From assembly GCA_044227925.1 (NCBI GenBank), contig JBGAVW010000017.1, positions 16,242 through 80,241 of the forward strand: DNA of 64,000 nt, read 5' to 3'. Origin of the DNA: JADJLQ01 sp044227925 (GTDB lineage: Bacteria; Bacteroidota; Bacteroidia; Chitinophagales; Saprospiraceae). Positions 15,201 through 23,855 of the stretch are shown here, one piece after another (position 1 is the stretch's first letter; every line of letters begins with the position of its first letter). The notes beneath the pieces were generated by a model that worked only from the letters and a program-made list of their open reading frames with translations, was not told where the DNA came from and ran no database searches. The position numbers and the translations under genes were made by a program.

Positions 15201-16732
15201 ACTGTAATGATTCAGACAATACTATAAAACCTACCGGATTGGAAGTATGCAATGGGGTAGACGATGATTGCAACACCATCCCGGATGATGTAGCCATTAT
15301 CACCTGGTATCGCGATTCGGACGGAGACGGTTTCGGAGATATAAATAATACAAAAGACAGTTGTGGCAAACCTGCTGGATATGTAAGCAATCAATCGGAC
15401 TGTAATGATCTCAACAATACCATCAATCCTAACGGTAAGGATACCCTTTGTAATGGAATAGACGAAGATTGTGATGGCCAATTCGATGAAGATTTTATTT
15501 CTGCCCGTTGTATTATTTGTCAGAATGGAGCTTTAAAAAATGCGATTACACTTACTTCGATTACAGGACTAGCTCTTAAATCAGTAACTACCAATTCTGC
15601 AATAGTATACTGGAAGAAAAATCCTGTTGCAGAGTCGTATACGGTTGAATATAAAGCTGCCACTACCGGAGCAGCCTGGACACTGGCAGGAAATACATTG
15701 GATACTTTCATGGCAATCAATGGCCTTGTACAAAATCAGGTTTATGATTGGAGGGTAAAAGGAAAATGTGGGGCAGAGTTTTCGCCATACAGTTTAGCTT
15801 CATTCAATACACAGATACAACCATGTGCAGAGGCACCGAGTAATCTAAAAGCAAGTCAAATTACGTACAATAGTGCATTTATATCCTGGGTAGCCCCACC
15901 CTTGGCTACCAACTTTACTATTCAGGTTTACAATGCTAATACAGTACAGTGGATTACTGTGATTACGACCAATCAGACCAGCTATCTTTGGTCAAATCTT
16001 ATACCCAAAACCTCCTATAAATGGAGAATTTGGGCAACATGTGGTTCAGTATCGAGCTCAATAGTACAATCGGAATTCAAAACTATAAGTGCACCCGATC
16101 CGGAATGTCCGGGTACGGAAAGTTATGAGCCAAATAATTCTACTGCTCAGGCAAAGCCAATCCCTTTTAATACCATTGTAAAAGGAAAAATAAAACAATC
16201 TGGTGATGTGGATTATTTCAAATTTACTATTAAACAAAAGGGAGCTATTAAAGCTACCATGACTAATTTGCCCGCTGATTTTGATTTATATATTTATTCT
16301 AGTAGTGGGGCACTGGCAGCTACTTCAAAAAAATGGATGACTTTGGATGAATCTGTTCAAGTGACTCTTTCTGCAGGAGATTATTTTGTAAAAATAGTTG
16401 CTTTCAATGGAGCGTTTAATGCAGATGATTGTTATTCTCTCATGATAGAACTTATTACGGCATCCGTGCAATCACTGGAACCAAGATCTAATGCATTTGA
16501 TGTCGTGGCTTTTCCTAACCCTGTAAAAGATAAATTAAATATTAAAATAATGAGTAGCGGGAATTCATTTTCGCATATTATAGTAGTCGATGTAAATGGA
16601 AAAGTATTGCAAAAAATAAAAACATTTTCTGACCTAAATCAAATAGATCTAAGCAATTTTGTTAGTGGTACGTACTTTCTGAAAATAATGAATGATACGC
16701 AGTATAAAAACATAATAATTTTAAAAGAATAA
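12287..16732 (+). CDS. Large secreted MopE-repeat protein with beta-helix, FN3, PPC and type IX sorting domains
   Basis: The 1481-residue protein has, in order: a signal peptide (to about 20, LLSAQ); a parallel beta-helix region at about 22-465 (YYVSSTNGNDANSGTSAGSS, repeated ITNCIIRDNHA-like rungs); nine MopE-type putative metal-binding repeats at about 477-1070, each with DCND...P...CNGxDDDCDGxxDEGL and a linker WYRDADGDGFG; two FN3-like domains at about 1083-1265; a pre-peptidase C-terminal-like domain at about 1272-1385 (YEPNNSTAQA, GDVDYFKFTI); and a type IX sorting domain at about 1405-1481 (AFPNPVKDKLNI ... GTYFLKI). It should be secreted across the outer membrane and anchored at the surface. 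The Asp-rich repeats suggest calcium or other metal binding. Its promoter carries two proposed regulator sites. Confidence 0.93.
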   Translation: MKKVFLLTISLCIQCLLSAQTIYYVSSTNGNDANSGTSAGSSFKTLKQALYLMNTNSLINDITIYVEKGTYYPATETDPQPGAGTGRDATFLVNNVTGTLKRKILGGYDFNSMTRDPINNPTILDGQGNVNHVMTIIDIGSSAEFELSGFTISNGNGTLERGSFNYPTNSLFVSGKMIPRNEGAGIFIGDAVSTKAKITNCIIRDNHAYVGAGMAMYQSQVDIINCIFDGNRAKKTTPSEQAYPNDGRGGAIFYNNFNQSFTHKVYGSVFYGNKGVASAAIQYSAAGASGKLLILSSNFVHNGNYFDTPSQLFGDYYLIEKESGGSLEMANSIIWNNNNKAGSYDRNLNQSFALLNLAGTVSLIHVFIQHLGDVNNSYTTTYISVEDPQFLDQNNPLGSDGKWMTGDDGLQLKPCGRNTINGIEGMINSAETTYVALLPSIDLFGNKLDLTGRNRKVENLADIGAYETQMSYLSWPDNDGDGYGANIIDQFATRSYCPTPPSGNVTNHSDCDDFNATVYPNAPELCENIDNDCDGVVDDGLIKTRYYRDADIDGYGNPNIFKDTCDLPTGYVSNSADCNDGNASIKPGATEICNGIDDDCDGFRDEGIAIWYRDFDGDGDGDPNVTKDTCAKPNGYVNNLRDCDDHDKFTCTTCLEFCNGKDDNCDGIIDDVPRTTYYKDNDGDLFGDPSIHIDSCRQPAGYVLEGTDCNDNDASIHPNLKESCNGIDDNCNGTIDEGLAVTWYRDADGDGFGDAMNTILSCPQPMGYVSNNSDCDDTSSSINPNGTEVCNGKDDDCNTAIDEGLAITWYQDADGDGYGNLAITKDSCSIPSGYVSNNTDCNDASNAIYPGAQESCNGMDDDCDQSIDEALASKWYRDADGDGFGDINQSKDSCAPPVGYVGNTSDCNDQSSSIKPTGIEICNGTDDNCDGQIDNGLSLTWYRDQDQDGFGNINLAKDSCAQPLGYVSNHTDCNDSDNTIKPTGLEVCNGVDDDCNTIPDDVAIITWYRDSDGDGFGDINNTKDSCGKPAGYVSNQSDCNDLNNTINPNGKDTLCNGIDEDCDGQFDEDFISARCIICQNGALKNAITLTSITGLALKSVTTNSAIVYWKKNPVAESYTVEYKAATTGAAWTLAGNTLDTFMAINGLVQNQVYDWRVKGKCGAEFSPYSLASFNTQIQPCAEAPSNLKASQITYNSAFISWVAPPLATNFTIQVYNANTVQWITVITTNQTSYLWSNLIPKTSYKWRIWATCGSVSSSIVQSEFKTISAPDPECPGTESYEPNNSTAQAKPIPFNTIVKGKIKQSGDVDYFKFTIKQKGAIKATMTNLPADFDLYIYSSSGALAATSKKWMTLDESVQVTLSAGDYFVKIVAFNGAFNADDCYSLMIELITASVQSLEPRSNAFDVVAFPNPVKDKLNIKIMSSGNSFSHIIVVDVNGKVLQKIKTFSDLNQIDLSNFVSGTYFLKIMNDTQYKNIIILKE
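13717..15498 (+). repeat. Nine tandem ~198 bp coding repeats (MopE units)
   Basis: The array encodes nine successive units of about 66 residues, each pairing an Asp-rich loop (D-x-D-x-D-G-x-G type) with the DCxD/CNGxDxDC cysteine module. Unit 3 is the most divergent (FTCTTCLEFCNGKDD, with extra Cys). The nucleotide similarity between units makes recombination-driven copy-number change plausible. Confidence 0.85.
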
Positions 16733-16967
16733 ACATAAGTAAATCAAAATTTTGAACAATACACCAATGCCGTCTATCAGTTGATTCTGATCACGGCAAT
16801 TGGTTTAGGGTACGCAAGGAGGGTATTTAAAAAAGGGGAATTCACCCATTTTTCAATCACAGAATCTGATGAATGCCTTATACCCAGGCCGCCATTATTC
16901 AGAAGAAATTGATTTAGCCTACGTTCAGAGTCTATCAAATTATAATCAATAATTATTACATTTACTC

Positions 16968-17921
16968 ATGCTATCAATTAAAATTTTAAAAACCAATTAC
17001 TTATTTACGGTACTATTTTCTTTGTCTCTTCTACCTATCATTAATGCGCAGGATGGTACTATATACCCACTTCAGGCACCACCAGAGCCAAATGCCATTT
17101 TACTCGGCACAGGAGGTGTAGAAAACCAACCTGCCTCCGAGAGCTGGTTTCGCCAATGGGGGGATCCCATGGCTAGAAATATCACTACGGCTACACTCAC
17201 CCCATTTTTACCGGCACCCGGTAAAGGAAATGGTGCTGCCGTGATAGTCGCACCTGGCGGTGGATTCAGATGGCTCTCCATGGGCAATGAAGGTTGGGAA
17301 GTTGCAGAAGCATTGGCCAAACAAGGCATAGCCGCATTTGTACTCAAATACAGGTTACACCCTACACCTGAATCACTTGAGGATTTTAAAGCATGGATGA
17401 ATCGTCCCCGGCCTGTTCCGGCTCCAAATTCAGATTCTTCCAGGACAGCAGCGAGTCCGCGACCACCTCAGCAAGATCTAACCAACCAACTTAAAGATGC
17501 AGAAGCAGCATATGCCATGATCATAAACCGGGCAAAAGAATGGGGAGTAGATACCAACAGAATAGGCATGATTGGCTTTTCTGCAGGTGCTGGACTGACA
17601 ATGCATTCGACCCTGAATTCAAAAACCATGAAGCTTGCCTTTATAGGTCCTATCTATGGCGGTATGGGCCCTGTGGAGGTACCCAAAAATGCACCACCGA
17701 TGTTTAATGTAATAGCGAGCGATGACTTTCTGTTCAGGGGACAGTTTGGTGTCATAGATTCCTGGTTTAAAGCAGGTATACCCGTGGAGTTTCATTTATA
17801 TCAGAATGGTGGCCACGGTTTTGGCCTGGGCAATCCCAACAGGACAAGCAATCGTTGGTTTGATGCATTTACCCATTGGTTAAATGTAAATGGTTTTCTA
17901 AAAACAAAGGAAACAAAGTGA
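16968..17921 (+). CDS. Secreted alpha/beta hydrolase (acetylxylan-esterase/dienelactone-hydrolase-like)
   Basis: This 317-residue protein has a signal peptide (IINAQ near 27). The oxyanion motif is in VIVAPGGGFRWLS, the nucleophile elbow is GFSAGAG, an acidic residue is in VIASDDFLF and the histidine is in NGGHGFGLG, giving a complete Ser-Asp-His triad. A Pro/Arg/Ser-rich insertion sits between the oxyanion strand and the nucleophile (RPRPVPAPNSDSSR). Relatives are carbohydrate esterases or Axe-like acetylesterases of polysaccharide degradation. It follows the MopE gene by 235 bp, but without a palindrome before it, so co-regulation is not indicated. Confidence 0.85.
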   Translation: MLSIKILKTNYLFTVLFSLSLLPIINAQDGTIYPLQAPPEPNAILLGTGGVENQPASESWFRQWGDPMARNITTATLTPFLPAPGKGNGAAVIVAPGGGFRWLSMGNEGWEVAEALAKQGIAAFVLKYRLHPTPESLEDFKAWMNRPRPVPAPNSDSSRTAASPRPPQQDLTNQLKDAEAAYAMIINRAKEWGVDTNRIGMIGFSAGAGLTMHSTLNSKTMKLAFIGPIYGGMGPVEVPKNAPPMFNVIASDDFLFRGQFGVIDSWFKAGIPVEFHLYQNGGHGFGLGNPNRTSNRWFDAFTHWLNVNGFLKTKETK

Positions 17922-17973
17922 TACAGAGTTGTTATAGTTAGTAAATAATTCTGGTAATCTTTACCTTCGATAC

Positions 17974-18402
17974 ATGAAACTGCAATTTTTCTTTGTTTTT
18001 ATTTTATTTTCTTTATCCACTTTTTCTCAGAGCAGGACTGAAAAACTCATTCTTGAAAAATGCAAAGAGAAATTTGAATATATGAACCCAAAGGACATTG
18101 ATAAAATTGCTTCAATGCTCGATGACAGATTGGTATATATTCACTCCAATGGTAATACGGAATCGAAAACTCAGTTGATTCAAAATGTAAAAACCGGTAA
18201 ATGGAAGGTAAAGTCTGTAGAGTTTAGAGACATCAATGTTAGAGTTTATAAAAATAATTTTGCAATACTGGTTGGCAAAGGGCTTTTTCATGTCGAAGTC
18301 AACGGCGAACCAATAGATACCGATTTGTATTTCACCGAATTCTGGACTCATGTCAAAGAAGGCTGGTTATTGGCCAGCAGGCATGCTTCTAAAATAATTT
18401 AA
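17974..18402 (+). CDS. Secreted NTF2-like (DUF4440/SnoaL-type) protein
   Basis: This 142-residue protein has a signal peptide ending near FSQS. It has the NTF2 fold pattern: a helix (KLILEKCKEKFEYMNPKDIDKIASML), then DDRLVYIHSNGNTESKTQLIQ and the strands FAILVGKGLFHVEV, DLYFTEFWTHVKEGWLLASRHAS. Such small periplasmic NTF2-like proteins are common in Bacteroidota, and their ligands or reactions are mostly unknown. It is followed after 17 nt by folB and may share its transcript. Confidence 0.8.
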   Translation: MKLQFFFVFILFSLSTFSQSRTEKLILEKCKEKFEYMNPKDIDKIASMLDDRLVYIHSNGNTESKTQLIQNVKTGKWKVKSVEFRDINVRVYKNNFAILVGKGLFHVEVNGEPIDTDLYFTEFWTHVKEGWLLASRHASKII

Positions 18403-18419
18403 TAGATAAAAAATACAAC

Positions 18420-18776
18420 ATGAGCCAGGATATCATAGGTATCGAAGGAATTAAAATATACGCCTACCATGGATATTATGAATTGGAACAAAAAATGGGT
18501 AAAGAATTTATAGTTGATATTTACCTCACTCTTGATTTGAATGTTTCTGGCGAGTCCGATACCATAAAAGATACTTTTAATTATGAGCAGGCTATCGTAA
18601 TATGCAGGCAGGAAATGGAGATCAAATCAAAACTATTGGAGCATGTAGCTCACAGGATAGCAAATAAGATAAAAGCCGCTTCTTCATCAGTAGTAAAAGT
18701 CACTGTGCGCATAAGTAAACCACAACCTCTACTTCCTATTCAAATCAACCGTTTTTTTGTAGAAGTTAATGTATGA
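18420..18776 (+). CDS. folB: Dihydroneopterin aldolase
   Basis: The 118-residue length is that of FolB. The family's N-terminal motif is present as IIGIEGIKIYAYHGYYELEQKMGKEF (active-site Tyr and Glu in HGYYELEQ), as are the TFNYEQAIVICRQEM segment, LLEHVAHRIANKI (catalytic Lys expected later) and VTVRISKPQPLLP. The enzyme cleaves dihydroneopterin to 6-hydroxymethyl-dihydropterin and glycolaldehyde in folate synthesis. No other folate genes are nearby. It is separated by 17 nt from the preceding NTF2-like gene. Confidence 0.92.
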   Translation: MSQDIIGIEGIKIYAYHGYYELEQKMGKEFIVDIYLTLDLNVSGESDTIKDTFNYEQAIVICRQEMEIKSKLLEHVAHRIANKIKAASSSVVKVTVRISKPQPLLPIQINRFFVEVNV

Positions 18777-18936
18777 TTGTAATTATAAATCAAGGCAGGT
18801 AAAAGGCTGAAGTAGTACACCCATTAACTAATCAAAAGCATAAATCCGTTTAATTATCCTTAACTTTCACAATCTTAATATTTTTATAACTAACTATTCC
18901 CCTTATATGGCGTTGATTAAATCAAAATACGATCTA

Positions 18937-19641
18937 ATGAAAAAATTATTGACTTTGGTATTGTTGATGAGTATGGCTTCCTGTGCTGAATTGCAAAACC
19001 TGAAATTGCCTAATATTGGCACCGGCCTTAGTGTGGAAGAAATAGGCGGCGGACTAAAAGAAGCTTTAAATAATGGTATCAGTAAAGGCGCTGATCTGCT
19101 GAGCCAACTCGATGGGTATTACAAAAGCCCTTATAAGATATTTTTACCGGCCGAAGTCACCAAAGTCACTGATAAATTGAAGGTGATCCCCGGATTTAGT
19201 GATGCGGAAGAAAAACTCACATTAAGAGTAAACCGCGCGGCAGAGCTGGCCGCTCAAAAAGCAAAACCCATATTTGTAAAAGCAATCAAAGAAATGACTT
19301 TTCGCGATGCTACCAATATTTTGATGGGTGCGGATACCGCAGCTACCGGGTACCTCAGGGAAAAAACATTTCAGTCATTGTATTCCGAGTTCCAGCCTAT
19401 CGTATTAAATGCATTAAATGAAGTACATGCAGCTGATTATTGGGAGACAGCCGTGACAGCATATAATAAAATACCATTGGTAAAAAAGACTAATCCCAAA
19501 CTGGATGACTATGCTACCAATGAAGCACTCAAAGGATTGTTTACTATGATAGCCAAAGAGGAAATTGGCATTCGTAAAGACATAAGCCTGCGAACTACAG
19601 ATCTGCTCAAAAAAGTATTTGCCAAACAGGATAGGAAATAA
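18937..19641 (+). CDS. DUF4197 lipoprotein
   Basis: From the ATG at 18937 the product has 234 residues with a lipoprotein signal (LLMSMASC). It matches the DUF4197 pattern: GLSVEEIGGGLKEALNNGISKGADLLSQ, then PYKIFLPAEVTKV, VNRAAELAAQKAKPIFVKAIKEMTFRDATNILMGADTAATGYLREKT and a C-terminal YATNEALKGLFTMIAKEE. The function of this family is unknown; it is a common periplasmic helical lipoprotein. A start at 18907 would add ten residues before the signal and is less likely. It stands alone. Confidence 0.85.
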   Translation: MKKLLTLVLLMSMASCAELQNLKLPNIGTGLSVEEIGGGLKEALNNGISKGADLLSQLDGYYKSPYKIFLPAEVTKVTDKLKVIPGFSDAEEKLTLRVNRAAELAAQKAKPIFVKAIKEMTFRDATNILMGADTAATGYLREKTFQSLYSEFQPIVLNALNEVHAADYWETAVTAYNKIPLVKKTNPKLDDYATNEALKGLFTMIAKEEIGIRKDISLRTTDLLKKVFAKQDRK

Positions 19642-19704
19642 TGTATAATGCTGAAGAACGGATACTATAAAACCTTCTCATAGAAAGGGTGGCTATTTGT
19701 TTGA

Positions 19705-20643
19705 TCATCTTCCCTCCATCAATACCGAACCTTTTGTATTAATCCTGCCTACATGAATGTCATGTGGTACCTTGATTTCGTTCATCACTTCTTTGATAGC
19801 GAGCGCCACTTTTTCGATAGTTTCTTTTCCTTTAGCCAAAGAGAATATGGCCGGACCTGCTCCTGAAATAGAACTGGTAATAGCACCGGCACCATAAGCT
19901 GCGTTCTTTACCTTAGATAAAAACGGAATCAATCGTGCCCGCTGAGGCTCGATAACTACATCTACCAATGACCGGGACATCATCTCCCAATCACCCCGGT
20001 ACAACCCGGCTACCAGTGCACCCATATTGGCTGTTTGTTGAATAAATTGTTTCATAGGTATTTCCGGTGTAAGAATGCCTCGGGCTTCTTTGGTCAGTAT
20101 AGTAATGTGAGGGAATAACAACGCATAATACAGGTCAGCCGGTACGGGCAATTGGATCACATCTGCAGGTGACAAGGATCGAATCAATACCAGACCACCT
20201 AATAAAGAGGGTGCTACATTATCAGCATGGACTGCGCCATCAGCAGCTTGCTCACCTTTTACTGCAAATTCCAGTAAATCTGCTTTACGAAAAGGATCTC
20301 CTAATAATGCATTAGCAGCTACCAATGCAGCAGCCGCACTGGCAGCGCTGGAACCCATGCCGGTTCCCACTGGCATTTTCTTTATGATATCGAGGCCAAT
20401 ACCCATGGTTTTCTCACCTAAGGCATCGAGCATGGCCTGCACAGCAACGGATGCGGTATTCAACCTGGCATCCATAGGTATTTTTTCATGGTTAGTGGAT
20501 AATATGGTCACGCCGGGGGTAGGATGATAACCGGCAATTACTTCATCACCAGGTGCTTCCATAGCAAAACCAAGTACATCAAATCCCACACATATATTTG
20601 ACACCGTGGCCGGTGCGTATGCTTTTTTTCTTTCAATAGCCAT
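19705..20643 (-). CDS. thrB: Homoserine kinase (GHMP family)
   Basis: The 312-residue protein starting MAIERKKAYAPATVSN has the GHMP ATP-binding motif PVGTGMGSSAASAAAALVAAN, the N-terminal FDVLGFAMEAPGD segment and the C-terminal GAGAITSSISGAGPAIFSLA loop, all as in ThrB. It phosphorylates L-homoserine in threonine synthesis. I use the ATG at 20643 because it begins just before the conserved PATVSN strand; the frame continues open upstream to 20703. ThrA and ThrC are not in the window. The downstream neighbour converges. Confidence 0.92.
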   Translation of the reverse strand: MAIERKKAYAPATVSNICVGFDVLGFAMEAPGDEVIAGYHPTPGVTILSTNHEKIPMDARLNTASVAVQAMLDALGEKTMGIGLDIIKKMPVGTGMGSSAASAAAALVAANALLGDPFRKADLLEFAVKGEQAADGAVHADNVAPSLLGGLVLIRSLSPADVIQLPVPADLYYALLFPHITILTKEARGILTPEIPMKQFIQQTANMGALVAGLYRGDWEMMSRSLVDVVIEPQRARLIPFLSKVKNAAYGAGAITSSISGAGPAIFSLAKGKETIEKVALAIKEVMNEIKVPHDIHVGRINTKGSVLMEGR

Positions 20644-20769
20644 ATACTGATATTCCAGCTTGTAAAATGAGGTGCAAATATAACCCGTATCTCCGTATAT
20701 CAATTAAGGTGAGGATACATCTGTCATTTGCAAAATATCCACTTACATTTACCATTCTAAATAGTAGTT

Positions 20770-21192
20770 TTGGAAACCTGGATCATATACGCCATTCTTT
20801 CGATGGTCTTTGCAGGCCTGACTTCTGTACTGGCTAAATATGGCCTACAAAACATCAATCCTGATCTGGGCCTGGGCATCCGCACTACCACCATATTTTT
20901 TCTGATAGTAGGTTTTAACCTGGTCACGGATAAACTGAAAGATCTGCCGCTACTTCATTCCCGTCAATTATTTCTTTTAATACTTTCGGGTATCACCACC
21001 ACTTTTAGTTGGATTTTTTATTATCGTGCTATGAAAGACGGTTTGGTATCCTACGTGGCAGCTATCGATAAAGCGAGTATTATCATCACCTTGGTACTAT
21101 CTTTTATTTTATTAAAAGAGCCAATGACTCCCAAAATCATTATCGGAGGATCATTGATATTTGTTGGAATGTTGATATTGATATGGAAATAG
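20770..21192 (+). CDS. Single-domain EamA/DMT-family membrane transporter
   Basis: The 140-residue protein has about five membrane helices and the EamA pattern: WIIYAILSMVFAGLTSVLAKYGL, FFLIVGFNLVTDKL, LFLLILSGITTTFSWIFYYRAMKDG, IDKASIIITLVLSFILLKEP and IIIGGSLIFVGMLILIW. It is a half-size transporter, as in the COG2510 group. Its start codon must be TTG (20770), which coincides with TAGTTTTG (20765-20772). It overlaps the upstream end of the longest frame of the following outer-membrane gene. Substrate unknown. Confidence 0.85.
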   Translation: METWIIYAILSMVFAGLTSVLAKYGLQNINPDLGLGIRTTTIFFLIVGFNLVTDKLKDLPLLHSRQLFLLILSGITTTFSWIFYYRAMKDGLVSYVAAIDKASIIITLVLSFILLKEPMTPKIIIGGSLIFVGMLILIWK

Positions 21193-21224
21193 GAACTCTA
21201 ATGCTTAGTCTCAGGATTGCAATC

Positions 21225-23624
21225 ATGCGTTATTTAATTCAATTATTTTTTTTAGTTCTGGCAAGTACGGTTTATAGCCAATCCAGGCCAATTACAATTT
21301 CAGGACTAGTAATAGAAAATTCCAATCAGTCTCCTTTATCCTTTTTAAATGTGGTGCTAAAAACAGCAACAGATAGTGCATTTGTCACCGGTACAGTGAC
21401 TAACGAATTGGGAAGATTTTCATTGTATAATGTCAAATCCGGTGAATATTACCTCGAAATATCAATGTTAGGATATTCAAGAAAATTATGGCCCCTTTAC
21501 GTTGGTTCCTCTTCTGAATTTTTAGACATAGGTACTGTGGTACTCGAACAAACCTTTGAATTACTAAAAGAAGTACAAGTGACTGCAACTCAGGATGAGG
21601 TCTCGGGAAAATTGGATAAAAAAACGTATTCGGCGGCAGATTATTTTAGTCTTAGCGGAGGCTCAGTTTTACAATCATTACAAGGTTTGCCTGGTATTAC
21701 TATACAGGATGGTAAAATATTATTGAGAGGTAATGATAAAGTTGCCATACTGCTTGACAATAAACAAACAGCCCTGACGGGATTTGGCAATCAATCTGGG
21801 CTTGATCATTTGCCATCATCATCCATAGATAAAATTGAAATTATAAATAATCCATCCTCCAAATACGATGCTAATGGAAATGGTGGAATTATCAATATAA
21901 TCATGAAGAAAAGCAACCAGGATGGATGGACCGGCAAAGTGGGTTTCGCTTCAGGTGCAGGTGCGCTATGGGAAAGAAAGGAAAATTTACCTATGATAAG
22001 ACCACAATACAGAATTACCCCGAAAATAAATCCCTCTCTATCTTTAAATTACAGAAAAGGTCAAACCAACTTTTACCTCCAGGCTGATGATTTATATACT
22101 CAGACATTAAATAAAAACGAATTTGTAACCCGTACATATGCAAATAAGGATGTAATACTTCATCAACTAAAACGTAACAGGAATACTAATTTTCTAAATA
22201 CTAAAGCTGGACTGGATTGGAATATAAATAGTCAAAATGCGATCACTGCCTCTGCTTTCTATGGAAGTGAAAAAATTGCAGACCGTGGAGACCAACCATT
22301 TTTTAATTCATCCCTTTCCGAAAGAATCAGGCTCTGGCAATTTCTCGAGGATGAATTAAAGACTACCATCATGGCCAGTACTTCCTTTCAGCATAAGTAT
22401 TCCCAACCAGGTCATTTACTCAATTTGGGTTTTAATTATACGTTCCACAGAGAAAATGAAAAGTATTTTTTTGACAATATTCTTCCTACCTACTCAGGTA
22501 AAGATGCCTTCAAACTTATATCGGATGAGCGTGTGATCGATTTTTCTATAGATTATATTAAACCATTGCAGCATGGCCGAATAGAATCGGGGTTAAAATT
22601 AAGAAAGCGGGACATCCCTACTGATATGAATTTTATTCCCGGATTGAATTCCCCTCTGGATGTAAATGCCGGTGGAAAAGCTACTTACAGTGAGATCATA
22701 CCTGCGGTCTACGGTAATTATGTATATGAAAATAGAAAATTTGAAACGGAACTGGGTTTACGAATAGAGTATGCAGACCTCAGATATAAAGTAGACCCCA
22801 ATCACAATACGTATAAAAGCGATGGCTATAAATACAGCCAACCTTTCCCCAATTTGAGATTTGCATATAAAATAAATGATTTACACAAACTCTCCGTATT
22901 CTTTAGCAGAAGGGTAGACAGGCCAAATGAAGTAGATATCCGGGTATTTCCAAAGTACGATGATGCAGAAATCATCAAAGTAGGTAATCCTGCACTGAAA
23001 CCACAGTTTACAAATTCGATGGAGTTGGGATATAAAGCCAGTAAAACATCAGGTTACTTTTATACAGCTGTATATCATCGATTTGTTGATGGTACGATTA
23101 CACGAATATCCAGCATTGTGGATAATAGCAGACTGATTTATGCCATTTTTCAGAATGCGGGCAAAAGTTCCAATACAGGTATGGAGTTTATATGGACTAT
23201 AAGTATTAAAAAGTACACTTTTAATCTTAATTTGAATGGATACAAAAATATAATTAATGCATTTAGTGTGGCAAATAAATATCCAGTACCTCATTCCTTT
23301 TCGGCTGAAAAGCAAACCGCTTTCTCTGGTAATATAAAATGGATTAATTCTCTAAAATTGAAAAAAGATTGGGATGTTCAAGTCATATTAAATTACCTGG
23401 CGCCTGACATTCTGCCACAGGGAAAGATAGATGCAAGGCATGCTGTGGATTTTGGATTGAGAAAGAATTTTAACAAAGGTAAAGAGGAGTTTTTTATCAA
23501 TGCCTCAGATATATTTAATACCATGATTATACGTAAGACCATAAAAGGTAATGGGTTTGATTATGTGAGTACGGATTATTATGAAACTCAGGTATTCCGT
23601 ATTGGATATAATTACAAATTTTAA
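21225..23624 (+). CDS. TonB-dependent-receptor-like outer-membrane beta-barrel protein
   Basis: From the ATG at 21225 (799 residues) there is a signal peptide (VYSQ), a CarboxypepD_reg-like domain at about 20-110 (ISGLVIENSNQSPLSFLNVVLK), a plug-like domain at about 125-215 (GSVLQSLQGLPGITIQDGKI, DKIEIINNPSSKYDANGNGG) and an OMP_b-brl_3-type barrel to the C-terminus ending in YNYKF, with aromatic end. It resembles barrels without a clear TonB box and without a SusD partner. The ligand is unknown. It starts 32 nt downstream of the EamA stop. Confidence 0.9.
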   Translation: MRYLIQLFFLVLASTVYSQSRPITISGLVIENSNQSPLSFLNVVLKTATDSAFVTGTVTNELGRFSLYNVKSGEYYLEISMLGYSRKLWPLYVGSSSEFLDIGTVVLEQTFELLKEVQVTATQDEVSGKLDKKTYSAADYFSLSGGSVLQSLQGLPGITIQDGKILLRGNDKVAILLDNKQTALTGFGNQSGLDHLPSSSIDKIEIINNPSSKYDANGNGGIINIIMKKSNQDGWTGKVGFASGAGALWERKENLPMIRPQYRITPKINPSLSLNYRKGQTNFYLQADDLYTQTLNKNEFVTRTYANKDVILHQLKRNRNTNFLNTKAGLDWNINSQNAITASAFYGSEKIADRGDQPFFNSSLSERIRLWQFLEDELKTTIMASTSFQHKYSQPGHLLNLGFNYTFHRENEKYFFDNILPTYSGKDAFKLISDERVIDFSIDYIKPLQHGRIESGLKLRKRDIPTDMNFIPGLNSPLDVNAGGKATYSEIIPAVYGNYVYENRKFETELGLRIEYADLRYKVDPNHNTYKSDGYKYSQPFPNLRFAYKINDLHKLSVFFSRRVDRPNEVDIRVFPKYDDAEIIKVGNPALKPQFTNSMELGYKASKTSGYFYTAVYHRFVDGTITRISSIVDNSRLIYAIFQNAGKSSNTGMEFIWTISIKKYTFNLNLNGYKNIINAFSVANKYPVPHSFSAEKQTAFSGNIKWINSLKLKKDWDVQVILNYLAPDILPQGKIDARHAVDFGLRKNFNKGKEEFFINASDIFNTMIIRKTIKGNGFDYVSTDYYETQVFRIGYNYKF

Positions 23625-23855
23625 ACATATTAGAAAGCCAATTGATTATTAAATAGCTGAAATGGCGAAAGAAAGTACAGGTACAGTAGCTAAGTTGGTA
23701 TTCTGTTTTTTGACATTTCCATTTTTTGTCTTGAGTTAAACAATACGCTTTCCATAAATTTTAATGGATTAGTTAAATAATAGTACGCTTCTTTCGCTCT
23801 TTTTATTTCTTCCCTTCTCCCTTTTCATTACTTTTGATGAAAATCTTATGATCTA

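Noticed and set aside
13683..15720. Several long open frames on the minus strand and other frames across the MopE repeats
   Set aside because: They are shadows of the repetitive Asp/Cys-rich coding sequence; the plus-strand frame is continuous with clear domains.
16739..16911. Open stretch of about 57 codons without an ATG after the MopE gene
   Set aside because: No start codon and no recognisable domain, so a gene remnant cannot be supported.
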